Shown one piece after another: positions 34,136 through 45,693 of a DNA stretch of 64,000 nucleotides; the first letter of the stretch is position 1; every line of letters begins with the position of its first letter. The stretch covers positions 1,358,536 through 1,422,535 of the forward strand of contig NC_089181.1 in NCBI RefSeq assembly GCF_947507565.1, read 5' to 3'. Source of the DNA: Oscarella lobularis (taxonomy: Eukaryota > Porifera > Homoscleromorpha > Homosclerophorida > Oscarellidae). Position numbers and translations under genes: made by a program. Under the pieces are notes generated by a model. That model searched no databases, was not told the origin of the DNA, and saw only the letters and a list, made by a program, of their open reading frames with translations.

Positions 34136-37100
34136 TCAAGACTGAAGACTCTTTTCTAACATTTTCATTATTCCCGCTGATTGGCTACAACGTGAAGATG
34201 CCTTTTCAGTGAGATTTGCTCCTAAGCGTTTAAGAAGCTTTTTGGTAATATTATTTAGGTGCTCAAGATGTAGATCAAGTGGTTTATTTTTTCCCAATTT
34301 TCCTGTGGCATTAACAAAGCGATTCCACTTGAGCTGCTCTGCCTTTCTGGGAGTAAGAGTAAAGCCCAGTCGAGCAGATAGTATAAGACCTTCTAAGGCG
34401 TACTTTGTGTGCCGATAGGCAAAGAAGTGTAGGGTAAAATATTTCCAAACCAAGCAAACCCGTTGGCCGTCTCCTTCGTGAATTGCGTCAGTAAAATTTC
34501 TGTAGAGAAGAGCCATTTTCATGAAAGCCGCTCCATACTCAAAAACATGGTCAGTGCCTCTGACACTGCTTGACTGATCTGCAGGTATTTCTGCTCTGTC
34601 ATGAGTATCAGTGAGATCTTGTTGGTGCTCTTTCAGTTCGTGGCGATTACGGAGACTGGGATGAGAAAACTTTCTTTGACATGACATGATTCGGCATTGG
34701 AACTTTTGGCCAACTTCTCCAGTGTTGTCTTTGAATTCATCAAAACGCCGCTGATCCATTTCCTCAGAAAGAACGTATTTGTCTACAATAACCGTTGCAA
34801 TCGAATTAATATGGTCCTTTGGATTGCTTCCTAGCTGATATGAATCAGTAACTGAACTCAGTTTGAGATGATTCATAGCTGCTGATGTCACGTAAGCATC
34901 GCACACGATAGAAACAAATTCTTCAACGGATGACACATGTTTGGAAACTTTTCGGCTTACGTAAGTGCGGTTGATTAACTTTTGCAACTGATACAAAGTT
35001 CCCTTGTCGTTGACACTACTTTCCTTGTAGAGAATCTGAAACAAAACAGAGAGAAAAGCTACTCCAGCATGCCAGTCCTCTGATTTGCAAATGACGCCCT
35101 GAAGACACTCTGTTGGAGTCCTGCCATCTTGCATCGACAGCTGTGCGTTTCTCCCTCTCTCTGAGGTTAGTTGATCCCCTCCCAGAAATACTTGATGCCC
35201 AACAGGCACGTACTTATGCAAGTGCTGAAGTATTTCTATCATCTGAGAAGCAACGTTTTCATTTTTCAAAATCAAACCTAATGGTACCTAAAAGAGCATG
35301 GTATGTTAATAATCAGGTTATAACATTTTATAGAATTACTTGTTCTGTTTGTTTTCTAGAAAGACTGCTGTACTCGTGAGCAATGTGCCAAGTAACGTCT
35401 TTTTGAAACGGTTTAAACGCCGCAAGCCTCAAGGTCAGAATTCGTTGGACGAGAACAATAAATTGCTGCCTAAGGTCGAAGTGATCCTTTGCTGTCGGCA
35501 AACAATGCGTTGCTTCCAACTGAGAAACTGACCTCTGAGCTTCATCATCAGGTAAGTAATTTCCTAAAACCCCATGTTTTACCGCCATAGCGTTAAACCA
35601 GTGCACAGTTCGTTTCTGGTACTTCACTGTTGACAAGTGGGGAGCGATTTGCAGATCAAGGTTGTCTCCCACAATCTGATAGTCAACAGGAAGTCCAGAA
35701 ACAGCAACGGAAGTTAATACAGGCACAAATGAAGCGTGTACTTCTATTGCATTTTTCCACTCCAATAATTCTTGATCGTAGATTGCACAAATTTCGTCCA
35801 TCTTCCTTAGTACCGAGGTATGAGAAGTGCATATTTTCATCCCTGAAAGTTGCCTGAGGGCTTGTTTTGTACAGCCTTCGTGGTGAAGAAGTCCAATAGA
35901 GGGATGTAAAGCGGACATGTCTTTATCACGACATTTTAAGAGAATGGCTGCTGCAGTGAGAATGCCAATGTCTTTACCTCTTTTAGGTTTCTTCCTCTCT
36001 TGGTGGATTTGTCTTTCGGACGACGCTGCTGTCACTAGAACTTTCATAAGAGTTGGAGCAACAGCAGACAACTCTTCTTCAAACTTTTGGACGGTAAATG
36101 ACCGAAGGTCTTGAGGTCGGCCATGTCGAAGAATAGAACTTTTTTCTTTTTTCTCGGTTAACTCTTTGCATTCATGTGCTATCCCTTGAAAAACTTTATC
36201 ACAAATATCTGCTCCTAAACGGGAATGTTCTAAAACGGTCCGGGCGACTTCACTTCCATCGTGATAGCGAGCAACCGAATTTCCTAATTGAAATAAATGG
36301 GAAGGCAACTGTCTCAGAAGACTGCTACCGTCCGAGTAACGTACAAGAACCTAAATGTCATGTTTAGATAGAGCGGTATATTATATTCGGCGTTTAACTT
36401 CAACTCCTTGAATTTCGGCTATTCCTGTTTCTTGGTAATTTGGATTTGGGTTTGGGAACGAAGGTACCTGCTGTAAACATGAAAGGTACTGAGAACATGC
36501 AATGTTAAGGACCATACCATCCTCTCTGGCTGTTGGGTTGTACAGCTATAAGAGTCGGGTGAAGACAACGTTTTTTTGTGCAAATGGATGAATTTGAGCT
36601 GTAGGGCAAAGACGAATCGGTCCAAAATCTTTTTTGACGTCATCAAAAAGCCTAACAGCTAAATCTTTCGTAACTTGAGAATCCGAAGTGCCTTTCCTTT
36701 GTCTTTTACTCCTTGCTTCCACTCTGCCAGCCTTGACATGAGCAGGAGTCGAAGCAGCACGTTTTTGTCGAGAAGCCTTATTTCTTTCATACGTTCTGAC
36801 TATTTCTTTACACATTTCTTTGGAAGAAGCAGCCTTGGTAACCAGGGTTTTGCAAGAATAGCATATCCGGCTAGACGCAGAAGACACCGCCGGCAGTTTT
36901 GCAGATATAATCCATTCAAGAGTATCTTTGTACGTCTGCAAGCGAAATACGGTTGACTTCAACGCCTGGCAACAGATTCTGCACTCAATAGACGGGGAAG
37001 GGCCACGAACGAATTCTCCGCGAGACAACATCGACTTTATTCGAGATTTCGCTGCGAGAGTTGACCTTACAGAAAGAATTCGCCTTTTGCACGAGTCGCA

Positions 37101-37262
37101 CAATATTTCAGAAGCTAATTCCGGTGATTGTACGCCTAATATCTCTTCGAAAGCCTCTCGCAAATCGTCGTTCCTTTGTATGCTGAACGTTTTGTCGCTC
37201 CGACGACAAGAAACGCCGCACAATCGACATTCGGGTAATTTCGGAAGCGTAGGAGATGCCAT
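34136..37262 (-). CDS. Academ transposase (Cys8 zinc finger, DUF6589)
   Basis: Exon 1 begins at ATG 37262 and carries paired zinc-binding motifs CRLC, CDSC, CRIC and CYSC: the Cys8 finger. Exon 2 (36350-35340) has LLHHEGCTKQALRQLS and YQIVGDNLDLQI (first Asp region). Exon 3 (35287-34136) has VFLGGDQLTSER (second Asp), SEDWHAGVAFL, a C2H2 finger (FQCRIMSCQRKF...H...H), then RHTKYALEGL (candidate catalytic Glu) and NKPLDLHLEHLN. Insertion of a zinc finger between the second Asp and the Glu fits Academ transposases. The 35339-35288 intron joins ...TEQ to VPLG in phase. The exon 1 to exon 2 join is not resolved; 36546-36350 holds two competing frames. Exons 2 and 3 have no stops. The stop is at 34136-34138. 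Likely functional, or lost only recently. Confidence 0.87.
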
Positions 37263-37339
37263 GAGTTAATTCCAGTGGATACTGAGCTTGCGCGGTGGCC
37301 GAATTCTACGCATAACTTTCCCAATAGTCAGATCACAGC

Positions 37340-37695
37340 TTCGAGCGTCTATATAAGAGACAAAAACCACAAAGCATCGTTGTCGAAGCGGTTCTAGAGA
37401 GCGAAACTTATCTGAAACTGGCCCATTCGAGCAGGTAACTGCGGCGTCCATCGATCGGGCCCCTGGGTGCGTCATCAAAGTCGCGTCATCGGATCGCCTC
37501 GTGGAAAAGCACGTGTTTTATCACGTGACGGGCTTCGACCAATCAGTAGCGTGCAGGAGGAATGTCTAATACTGAAGCGTGATTGGTGCGCCTTGGTCAT
37601 GTGAAGCAGTTGGGTCCAGACTGTGGGTCGTGATGCGAGCGCCCGTATGTGGAGCGCGCGTTAGAGCAACCCACAGTCTGGATCCTCGAGACTAG
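37340..37695. repeat. Academ right terminal inverted repeat
   Basis: About 356 bp, the inverse of the left repeat, ending GGATCCTCGAGACTAG. It starts about 80 bp upstream of the transposase ATG (minus strand), so the transposase promoter lies partly within it. The mirrored copy plays the same role for the helicase. Confidence 0.93.
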
Positions 37696-38131
37696 CTCTC
37701 ACCCGGAAATGCAGTGTGCGTTAAAGAAAATTTTGAAATCAGTTACAGCAATCCTGGAAAACGAAGCCGCTGACGGCGACCCTACAGCAATGGGAGTTCT
37801 TCAACAGCTACGAAAGCCTTTTCTACCTTGTGCCTTTTCCTTAACTACTATGAAGCATATTAGAGAAGATGTGTACTTTGGCGGTAACGTGATTTGCCTC
37901 AATGGAAATTATTCAGAAGACGAAAGCAGAAATTTCGAAACAAAAGAAAAATCATACTTATCTAAGCTTATCGATAATATTCAAACGCGATTTCCTCACG
38001 TACACCTAGTCTCCCTCATGGGGAATTTGCTTCATCAAAACAGTGCGAAAGCAACGCCAAACGCAGTAATGGAGCTTGCACGCGAATTCGACGTTGATAA
38101 ATCGATGTTTTGGAACGAATTCCAGTCATAA
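37696..38131 (+). pseudogene. hAT-like gene, 3' part after the insertion
   Basis: The frame resumes HPEMQCALKKILKSV and continues with LRKPFLPCAFSLTTM, SKLIDNIQTRFPHVHLV and FDVDKSMFWNEFQS to a stop at 38131. This is the continuation of the RWLS(H) gene interrupted at 30140. If the CTCTCAC heptamer is collapsed to one copy, the two halves are out of phase by one base, so the host gene was already damaged or has decayed since. It is truncated against a Mutator-like copy at 38135. Confidence 0.7.
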
Positions 38132-38134
38132 TCG

Positions 38135-39954
38135 TCATTTTTCTCTCAACGGCAATTTGCAACACTACACTTCGAAAATGGGTTTGAGCTCGTGGAAGAA
38201 GGCGCGAGGAAGAGGGCGTGATCGCTGGGCAGCATTCTCGCCGGCTTTCGATCGCTGCCACCAGCACCACGACGAGGGACCCTCTGGGCAGAATTGGTGC
38301 TGATCTTCAACCATTTGAGGGCAGCAGGTCGGGTCATGTTCAAACGAATGGCCGGGAGAGGTAGGTTTCTGAGTAATCTAATAGGCAAATAAAAATGTTT
38401 CAAATGAGAAGCTTTCATTTCGACTTGCCTTCTTTTGTAATTGAAAAGGATCAACGCAGTGCTAGAGGGCAGCCATCACGCCCTTCTTCATGTCCTCGAC
38501 ATTTCCCTTATTAGATTTTTATGGCGTAGCCATAGTTCGAACTCAGACTAAAATTGGGTATTATAAAATTGACTAATCAATTATATTATTTACTGATCAA
38601 TGGCGGAATGGGTGAGTCGATTTCGTCCGGCATGATTTCCACCATCATCCATAATGATTTTCTTATTGTTGGTGACCCATGTTCGGAGACGAGAACCCAT
38701 CCTCTTGTGCACGTGACCAACACAATCGAGTTTTCGGACTGGGTGCTCGTCTCCATAGACGCCTTTTACTGCATCATACGAACATGAGTCACCATCGCCG
38801 ATGAACGTACTGTATCTACATCCATGTGAAGCATGAACTGCAACAAAGCAACATTTTTACCTCAATTTATGCTTTTCAATTGAGCGCTTGAAAAGAACTT
38901 CCGCTCCTCCTGTCTCCATGGCCTTTGATGAGCCTTCGTAGCTTCTTCGGCACCTGGTCTTATGATTCTCTAGCCATTGCAGATATTCAGGGCTGTTTTT
39001 GTCGATTCTGAATGACAGAAATATATGAATTTCAAAGACTTTGTTTTTCGGATTACCTGGACTCATCAATTTTCTGACAAGCCTTACAATAGGACGAGAA
39101 AACGTTGAAATCTGTCACGCTTCCTTCGAGAACAACTGCTTGAACGCCGTATAGCGAACTGAATCCTCGCCGAGCCCAGGTGCCATCAAAGGAAATCGCA
39201 GCGTCGACCACGTCATCGTCAGCGGCTCCAATACGACTTCTGTATGTTTTCACAGTTTGTCGAGCCGATTCTTCAAAAACCTATGCAAACACACTCTATA
39301 AAAAGAAATGCAACATTTAGAGCTTTCCTACCCTCCCTAGGAAATCACATAGTCCCTCCAAATGTTGATCCCAGCTGTCGTACAGTGAGGGCGCTGGCAT
39401 GTTCATCACCCCGGCAAGTCGAACGAATCCGGCTCTGTGCGACCCTGTTCCTAACGCTGGGAGAACCGTTCGGCGATACACGTCAAAGCTCTGCCCACGC
39501 GTTCCAGGACGAAGACCAGACGTAAAAAACGGGTGAAACGTGCTGCAGTCATCACAAGACAGAACCATTTTCGACGCAAATCCTTTTCGCTCGCTTTCCT
39601 TTTCGAGCAACGATATTCTGCCTTTTTTGCAACTCCGGCAAACGAGAAACGACGAAATGTCAAGGTTTAGCTGCCGCAAATCAATTAGCCGGTATGTAGG
39701 GGGTGGGTGTTCGATATAGATGTCAGTCCGTCTGCCCCAGGCGCCGGCGATTCTCCGATGCGTGCCCACGAAGAAGGAGCGTTGGCGAGCTTTTTCGCGG
39801 ACGATCCGGTGAGCGACGGTTGCTCTTCTCTTCTTCCGGACGCGACAGCAACTTCCGGTTCGCTTCGCGACGGTCTTGTTACTTCTGTAGCGGCCTTCGC
39901 GTACGACGGAATCCCACGAAAGCCAGCTCGTTTCGATTTTGACAGCCGACCCAT
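38135..39954 (-). pseudogene. Mutator-like-domain transposase, copy A
   Basis: Minus strand, ATG at 39954 (MGRLSKSKRAGFRG). After a frame change near 39695 comes YRLIDLRQLNLDI with CRSCKKG and CDDC cysteines, then SFDVYRRTVLPALG. The exon at about 39250-39055 has ISFDGTWARRGFSSLYG (candidate first Asp). Later exons carry NSPEYLQWLENH, SKAMETGGAEVLFKRSI, FIGDGDSCSY (second Asp) and LDCVGHVHKRMGSRLR. After 38560 the reading is frameshifted and has a TAG, then HQFCPEGPSSWCWWQ. The C-terminal third with the expected Glu is missing, cut off at about 38135 beside the hAT-like gene. The family corresponds to proteins annotated Mutator-like transposase domain; that name is from memory of motif patterns. 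Confidence 0.7.
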
Positions 39955-40879
39955 TGCGATCGAAAAAAGAGACGTAGAAGATCAGAAACAGATGCAAAAA
40001 TTTAACGACGCGCGCGCGTTAGGTACAAAAAAACACCATGGAAATCTGGCTTTGAAAGCCACTTTCGGCGTTGGGAACGGCTGAAACGACGAATGGAACT
40101 TCAGCAAGCACAAGCGCGACCAAGAAAACGGGAATTGAACGCTGTTTAGACTTTATCAGAAACGCCTCTCGTAATTACGCGTTTCATTTGGCAGGTTTGC
40201 TGAGTTGCATGACATCAAAATTACGCGGGATCGAAAGGAGAAGGTTTAGAGACTCAGATAAAAAATTATTTTTTCAAATAAGTGTATGCAAAAGCGTGGG
40301 TGTAACCCACTATACCACCTTAAGCGATTCGACATCACTCAGCATGCTGAATCCGTATGAAACTCCGCGAGGGCAGTATACGGTAAGTATGCCCGGTGAA
40401 AATGTTGGATTCGCCTTCTTCTTGTTGCGCATTAGATGATCGATGCTGGTCAGCTTCATACGTACAAAGTCTAATGTAAATGAAAAAGGTATTAGCATTT
40501 GGTGCGTTTTAAAGCAGTCTTACGTACCTTCGAATTTGGGGCCAATTTGGAAAAATTGTTTTCGTTTTGCTGTTTGTATTGACGCATGTCTTCATCGCCA
40601 AAATTTTTATGGCTTGTCGGATCAAACATGATTGGATACCAATGTCATGATTTGAGCCCTAAAATGAGCGTTGCTGAGTAGGATTTCGATGATTTTACGC
40701 AATCTTTTGATTTGAGTTCAGCCCAAGAAACCAACGAAGTTCAGAAAGATTTCAATTACGATGAGAACCAAGAAAATATAATCGCTATCTCTAGTGATCA
40801 ATAAGCTGACAATGATGAAGAGGATCTTCAAGGCTGACGCATTTTAACTAGTGTGTTATTAGGTAGTAAAATGTATTAT
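39955..40879. other. No recognisable gene
   Basis: Short frames only. The plus-strand frame at 39707-40084 is antisense to the Mutator-like copy and probably a shadow. A second short frame (40071-40439) has no family resemblance. Confidence 0.4.
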
Positions 40880-41530
40880 TATAGCAAGAAAGTAATTTTT
40901 CCCATGTACGTTCAAAGACTGACAATGTGGCTTAATTAACAATGAAGTAATTAGCAACGCTCTAGAAGTTCTTGCAAAGCAATTTGGCGATAAATGGAAG
41001 GGGTTACAGTTTACCAATACAGTAATGGAACTGCGTGCCGATTCAACGGAACGGGGGAGAAAAACCTGCAGATATTGAATGTTGGAAACGTCCATAAGCG
41101 AAATCAAGTGACAGCTCCGGTAATATAATGCATGGCAAGCTCACTGCAGAATCAGCTTGATTCGCTCTACAAGACAAATTGGAAAAACATACAAATACGC
41201 GTAGCGAAAGGACAACAGCAAGACGGTGGAAGCGACTGCGATCCTTTTACGATAGCTTTTCTCACAGATGTCGCATTCGAAATGACCCGGAAAAGGTCAT
41301 ATACGACCAAGACGCATTGCGTCTGCACCTTGCAAAATGCCTAGAGAATGGGGTTTTTGAACCTTTTCCTCGACAAGTCTCGAGCAAAATTCGAAGAGTA
41401 AGAGTAAGGGCAACGTCGATCAAATTACCTATTTATTGCATCTGTCGGATGCCTGAGAGATTCTCCAAGCGAATGCTGGACTGCGACAGGTGTCATGACT
41501 GGTTTCATGACACGTGTAGGCTATGAGAAG
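40880..41530 (+). pseudogene. C48-type protease plus PHD finger remnant
   Basis: LINNEVISNALEVLAKQF and GLQFTNTV, then KGQQQDGGSDC resemble the Ulp1/C48-like protease domain found in many animal transposon proteins (pattern Q-x-G-G-x-D-C-G-L-F-A-I-A). After a frame change near 41285 it continues RLHLAKCLENGVFEPFP and then IYCICRMPERFSKRMLDCDR with CHDWFH, a PHD finger. The residues after the catalytic Cys are altered (DCDPF for DCGLF), and there are stops upstream. It is a relic of an unidentified element. Confidence 0.7.
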
Positions 41531-41812
41531 AAAACTATTCCGCGGCAATTCTTCTGCTCGGCATGCCAATCTAGATTCGCCAGAAAGCTACACATACCGT
41601 AGACGCTGGTTGTTTAGCGCCCACTCTTTGTTAGGCGCCCCTTTCTATTAAGCGTCTGCCGCTTCCTTGGTCGTACCTATCGGTTGTTAAGCGCTTTCTA
41701 TGCTTTTAGTAGGTAGGCGTCGGGGAAGCAGACGAGCCTCGTCGGGGAAGCAGAAAAGTCTCGCTACCATTGCGCAGTGCCAGTTGTCCTCGTGATCGGT
41801 TGAAAGCCTTCG

Positions 41813-42130
41813 ATGTCGACGTCTGAAGCCTCTGCGTCCACAGTCTTGCCTCTAAGCGACTCTGGAAGAAAGAGAAAGAGTTATACGAGAGAGGCTAAAC
41901 TGGCTGTAGTGGAGTATTATGAGAAACACGAAGGCAACATGTACAAAACGTGCCAGAACTTTTCCCTCAACAATCGAACCGTAAGGCGTTGGGTTCATCT
42001 AAAGAGGAGGCTAGAGGAGAGCCGTAAAGGGTAATATTTGAAAAAAGAGCAAATTTCCCGGACGTGGAAGAGCAATTGCACCGGGAATACAGGGACTTAA
42101 GAAAGAAGGGCCATAAAGTAATAATTCTTT
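41813..42130 (+). pseudogene. Tigger/pogo transposase N-terminal DNA-binding domain
   Basis: RKRKSYTREAKLAVVEYYEK and FSLNNRTVRRWVHLKRRL form a Brinker/CENP-B-like helix-turn-helix. After a one-base frame change near 42030 the next helix reads FPDVEEQLHREYRDLRKKG, the start of the second DNA-binding half. The catalytic domain is absent. It belongs to the same superfamily as the C-terminal relic at 1.3 kb, though probably from a different copy. Confidence 0.75.
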
Positions 42131-43077
42131 TCATACTGAATTTCTCCAAGCAATTCATCTGTAGGTTAAACAGCTAGTTTAGATACTATGACAAGAAACA
42201 GCACTGGAAGTGAAATGGCCTGTGCAGTAGGTAAACAATGCTTAGTGCGTGTGATCTCGCAGGCACGTTTTTTATTTATTCAGGCTGTTATTTCTGCCGG
42301 CGAGACACTCAAGAAGCGAATGCAAAAGTACAAACTTCTTTTTGCGCTGGTAAGTTGGCCCACTCTCGTTCAAATCTGTCTTTTTTAACTGTGTCAATTT
42401 GACTGTCGAAGGGCTCTGCGCCTGTGGGCGCTCGTGTCCAACATGCGTCGTCGCCGGAGGAAGACGAGCTTCCCCTCTTCTCCCGCCACCGACGATCTTG
42501 TCTCTCCTTCTGAGAATTTTACAAAATGCATCACGAAAATCACATCATTGGCTCACCGAGAACTTTGACAACGCGTTCCTGTCCTTCGTTCTCTCGCACA
42601 ATCGCCAGAAATTGATTATAAGACGTTGGTCCTTTTCGCGGCAAAAGTTCTTTGAGAAGCTTGCGCGATTTCTTTTGTCTCGACGAGATCAATGTTGGTT
42701 GCTGCAAATACAGAGATACTGGCGACTAAGGATCAAGCAGACATGCTCGAGCGCTTCGTCAAAAGTCTTTCGAGCAGTGAAATGGATCTCGTCGGATTCA
42801 AAGCGCTCGCAACGACAATCGCGCTCGATCTCTACGCCAGCAAGGCGCTCAGCGACGACAAGCCAAGACGTTGATGTTCCTCTTCAGTAACGAGTTTTTC
42901 GCTGTAGAGACGATCGAGGAGGGGGGTCGGGATCGAGAAATCGGACGAGATCGCTGAATAGGGGTCGCACAATCGATTCCCATCGTTTGTCGATCAATGC
43001 GGAAGACATTTGGACAAGCTAAGAGCGGAGAGGCGAGATATGACGGCAACGGCGGCAGTGAGAACAATGGGGAAGTC
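42131..43077 (+). other. Weak coding signals only
   Basis: A 60-codon frame at 42692-42874 (ATKDQADMLERFVKSLSSS...) looks helical and may be an exon of the retroelement ORF that follows. The surrounding 42399-42890 frame is arginine/serine-rich and probably a shadow. Nothing is firmly supported. Confidence 0.35.
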
Positions 43078-43540
43078 GGGGAGCAGCAGCAGCATCAGCC
43101 GCAGCCGCAGCTGCAGAATTTAAAGCTTGCACAGCTCCTGCAGCAGCAGCAACCGCCGCAGCTGCAGCAACAGCAACAGCAGCCACCACTGCCGCCGCCA
43201 CAACAGCTCGGAGGCTTCCTCCGCCCCGTCTTTTGCAAGGCTTGCACCTCGAGCAGCTGGCGCAGCCTGCAACGCCTCCAGCGGATCTCGAGCCGCTCGC
43301 CGAAGATCCGTCTTGGTTGGAGGCATTCATGCCGCTCGCAAAGAAACCCGTCGCTCGACGCCTCCGGTTTCGCTTGAAGCGTCGCTTGGCGTTGTGCCGG
43401 GACGCATCGTAGCAAAGATCACGGCACGCGAGTATGTTGACCTCTCCAAGCTACTCCCCGATAACGCCGAGATTTTGCGTCGCGATAGCCTCGAACCCAG
43501 GCCTCCCCCTCAAGCGGGGAGAGGCCTGGTACCGAATGAG
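43078..43540 (+). pseudogene. DIRS-like ORF1 fragment with CAG/CCG repeats
   Basis: A CAG/CCG-rich tract (43081-43210) encodes Gln/Pro runs. Further on, in another frame, LGVVPGRIVAKITAREYVDL followed by SKLLPDN occurs (about 43385-43470). The pattern P-x-x-I/L-V-x-K-I-x(3)-Y/F-V-x-(M/L)-x-x-L-L-P-D-N is common in the gag-like ORF of tyrosine-recombinase retrotransposons. The frame switches within the tract. It ends at a short GGCCT...AGGCC palindrome (43500-43530). Confidence 0.45.
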
Positions 43541-43711
43541 ATCACGTGATTCCCATGCTTTCCACGTGATTACCTAATATGGTATGATCGCGTGTATCCA
43601 ATATAAAGGACACATAGCACCTTCCGCCGATGACTCATATCTGTCGCCTTTCACTTCTCGCGAGTTTTCGGTGGGGCGTTCCTCTTCACGCTCACGCGCA
43701 GTGGAACGTCC

Positions 43712-45688
43712 ATGGCGGTCCATTCGAACCTTCGCGTTCTTCTTGAGGAGAAGTTTGGCCATCGCTCCTTCCGCCCAGGACAGTTGGAAGCAATCACGGG
43801 AATTCTCTCCGGTCGCGATGTCATCGTCAGACTGACCACTAGTGGAGGAAAAACGATCTGCTTCCAACTTGCCGCACTGACAATGGACGAACGCGTTTGC
43901 TGTATATTGATTAGTCCTCTTTGCTCCCTAATGAATGACCAGGTGCATACTGTCTATTCATACGTTTTGGTAAGCATGTCAATGATACAGTACCGTTTAA
44001 GGTTGCAAGACTTCACAATCGAAGGATTTCCGCAACGAAGGCCAGCGCAAAGATGACACAGGACGAAATGTTGCTGTGTCTAAAAAAAATCGTTTTGGTA
44101 AATTTCAAAAACCTCTAATAATTTCAATTTTTAATCCCTGACTGCAGTTTATATGTCACCGGAGAATGCTCTCAGTGATGCATGGAGGAAGGCCTTTAGA
44201 TTGCCTGTTGCTAGACATGCCGTGGGTCTCCTGGCCATCGACGAAGCCCATTGTATTTGTGACTGGTACGTACGAAAATGAAGACGATGATGATATAAAG
44301 CGGCGTTAATGTGTAGGGGAAAGGAATTTCGTCAGGACTTTTCACGTCTGGGAACACTACGGAGTTTTTTTGATTGCCCTGTCATTGCCTTAACCGCCAC
44401 TTCTCCATTGTCAGTGACAGAAGAAATAGAAAAGAGCCTTCATATGTTGAACACATTGAGAATCAAATATCCCCTCGACAGAAAAAATATTTACATACTG
44501 ATTGATACATATAAAACAGTAGAGGTGAGTACCGCCTCGAAATCATTTAATTTATGCATCAGTTTGCCTTTACAGAGTTTGGCAATGTGTCTCGAAGACT
44601 TGCTGAGAGATGGCGGAACTAAGACAATAGTTTACGTGCAGAAGAAAGCAATGGCTATCAAATTATGGTTGCTGCTTCATTCCCGTCACCATCTTGTTGC
44701 TGTCCATCATTCCAGCCTAACAGAAGAGACGAAGAGACGTGTGGAAAGAGATTTTCGACGTAATTTGTTGAATATTGTAATAGCCACAATTTGATTTGGC
44801 TTGGTAAGCATTTGATTGTGCTCGAAGCTTTATAGCAATTACATATTTTTTAATTATTAATATCAGGGAATCGACATACCTGATGTTAGAGTTGTGATTA
44901 CCGTGGGGCTCTCTCACAATGTTGAAGAGCTGTTTGAGGTACACCAGTTAGTTAATTGAAGGCTTTGATGAAATTGATTCTTTCCGTTAGCTGATTGGGC
45001 GAGCTGGTCGTGACGGGCAGCCAGCCACAGCAGCTATTCTCTATCACTCTAACGAACAAAAGAAGACCAAAATTGACCCTAATGTCGGTTTTATCCGCTA
45101 AAACCTGCGTTAGGAAGTGCCTGCTAGAGGCCCTCGACTCATCCACCTCAGGGGAGCTTTATACGACTTGCTGCTCTCGGTGTGCAAAATCAAGCAGTGA
45201 TCCAAACCAATTCTTGAAACCCATTACTGCAAAGCGTAAACATACTACGACAGTCAGGGGAAAATTCAAGTAGAAGACTGTAAGCCTCTACATTAGTCTT
45301 ACCTAATGAGTATTTACAGTACGGCCACGTTTCCTAGGTCTCAGCCGGCCAACGGGAGCTTCTTCTTGAAAGACTACAACAGTGGAGGGCTGCAGAGGTT
45401 GCCTTGGCGTCATTTCTGGGCTCACAGTGTGTCCTCACCAACAGAACAATCCGGGAAGTCGTGAAAAAGTGTGACATCATCCATGAAGTGCGGGACATCG
45501 AGCGGATAGCTACAGTTCAGCCCAAGTACATCGAGAGCGTCTTTCAAGTCATTCAGGCTTGCATAGGAGTCTCAGAAGTCCAAAAATCAGCCGGAAGTTG
45601 CAGAAAGCCAGGTAAAAGAGGCAGCTCAGATGACAGTCATACACTAAGCAAGAGAGAATGTCTACAGCAAGTGTCTAATATAGTATGA
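43712..45688 (+). pseudogene. RecQ-like helicase of second Academ unit, disabled
   Basis: Exons: 43712-43942, about 44003-44098, 44148-44265, 44317-44524, 44576-44803, 44867-44939, 44990-45273 and about 45340-45688. Motifs: FRPGQLEAI (0), LTTSGGKTICFQL (I; Thr-Ser in place of Pro-Thr), ILISPLCSLMNDQV (Ia), LLAIDEAHCICDW (II, DEAH), VIALTATSP (III), IVYVQKKAMA (IV), the motif V region (NIVIATI, stop, FGLG, then IDIPDVRVVI) and LIGRAGRDGQ (VI). The TGA at 44792-44794 falls inside motif V. A frame change near 45080 precedes a cysteine-containing zinc site (TTCCSRC). The last exon reads TIREVVKKCDIIHEVRDIER, similar to the tail of the first helicase. These lesions imply this copy is non-functional unless the assembly is wrong. 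Confidence 0.87.
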
Positions 45689-45693
45689 CAATT

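Larger units (their letters stand above)
30141..37695. mobile_element. Academ-type transposon (helicase-bearing, AcademH-like)
   Basis: Long terminal inverted repeats of about 355 bp frame two convergent genes. These are a RecQ-like helicase (31669-33646, plus) and a Cys8/DUF6589 transposase (34136-37262, minus). The right repeat is 37340-37695. The left repeat is 30141-30160 plus 31100-31435, split by a nested 930-bp element. Both repeats end CTAGTCTCGAGGATCCAGAC and contain an inner copy of CAGTCTGG that can fold against the end. Identity between the two repeats is very high (a handful of differences), implying recent insertion. From memory, a helicase-encoding Academ lineage (AcademH) has been described in animals and fungi; this fits it. 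Academ duplications are usually quoted as 3-4 bp, so the 7-bp heptamer seen here deserves checking. The insertion split a hAT-like gene. Confidence 0.85.

Noticed and set aside
39707..40084. 125-codon plus frame as an acidic gene
   Set aside because: Antisense to the N-terminal exon of the Mutator-like copy, which has family support on the minus strand.
43019..43415. Poly-Ala and Cys-rich minus frames over the CAG tract
   Set aside because: Shadows of a triplet repeat; the plus-strand Gln/Pro reading fits a retroelement ORF better.
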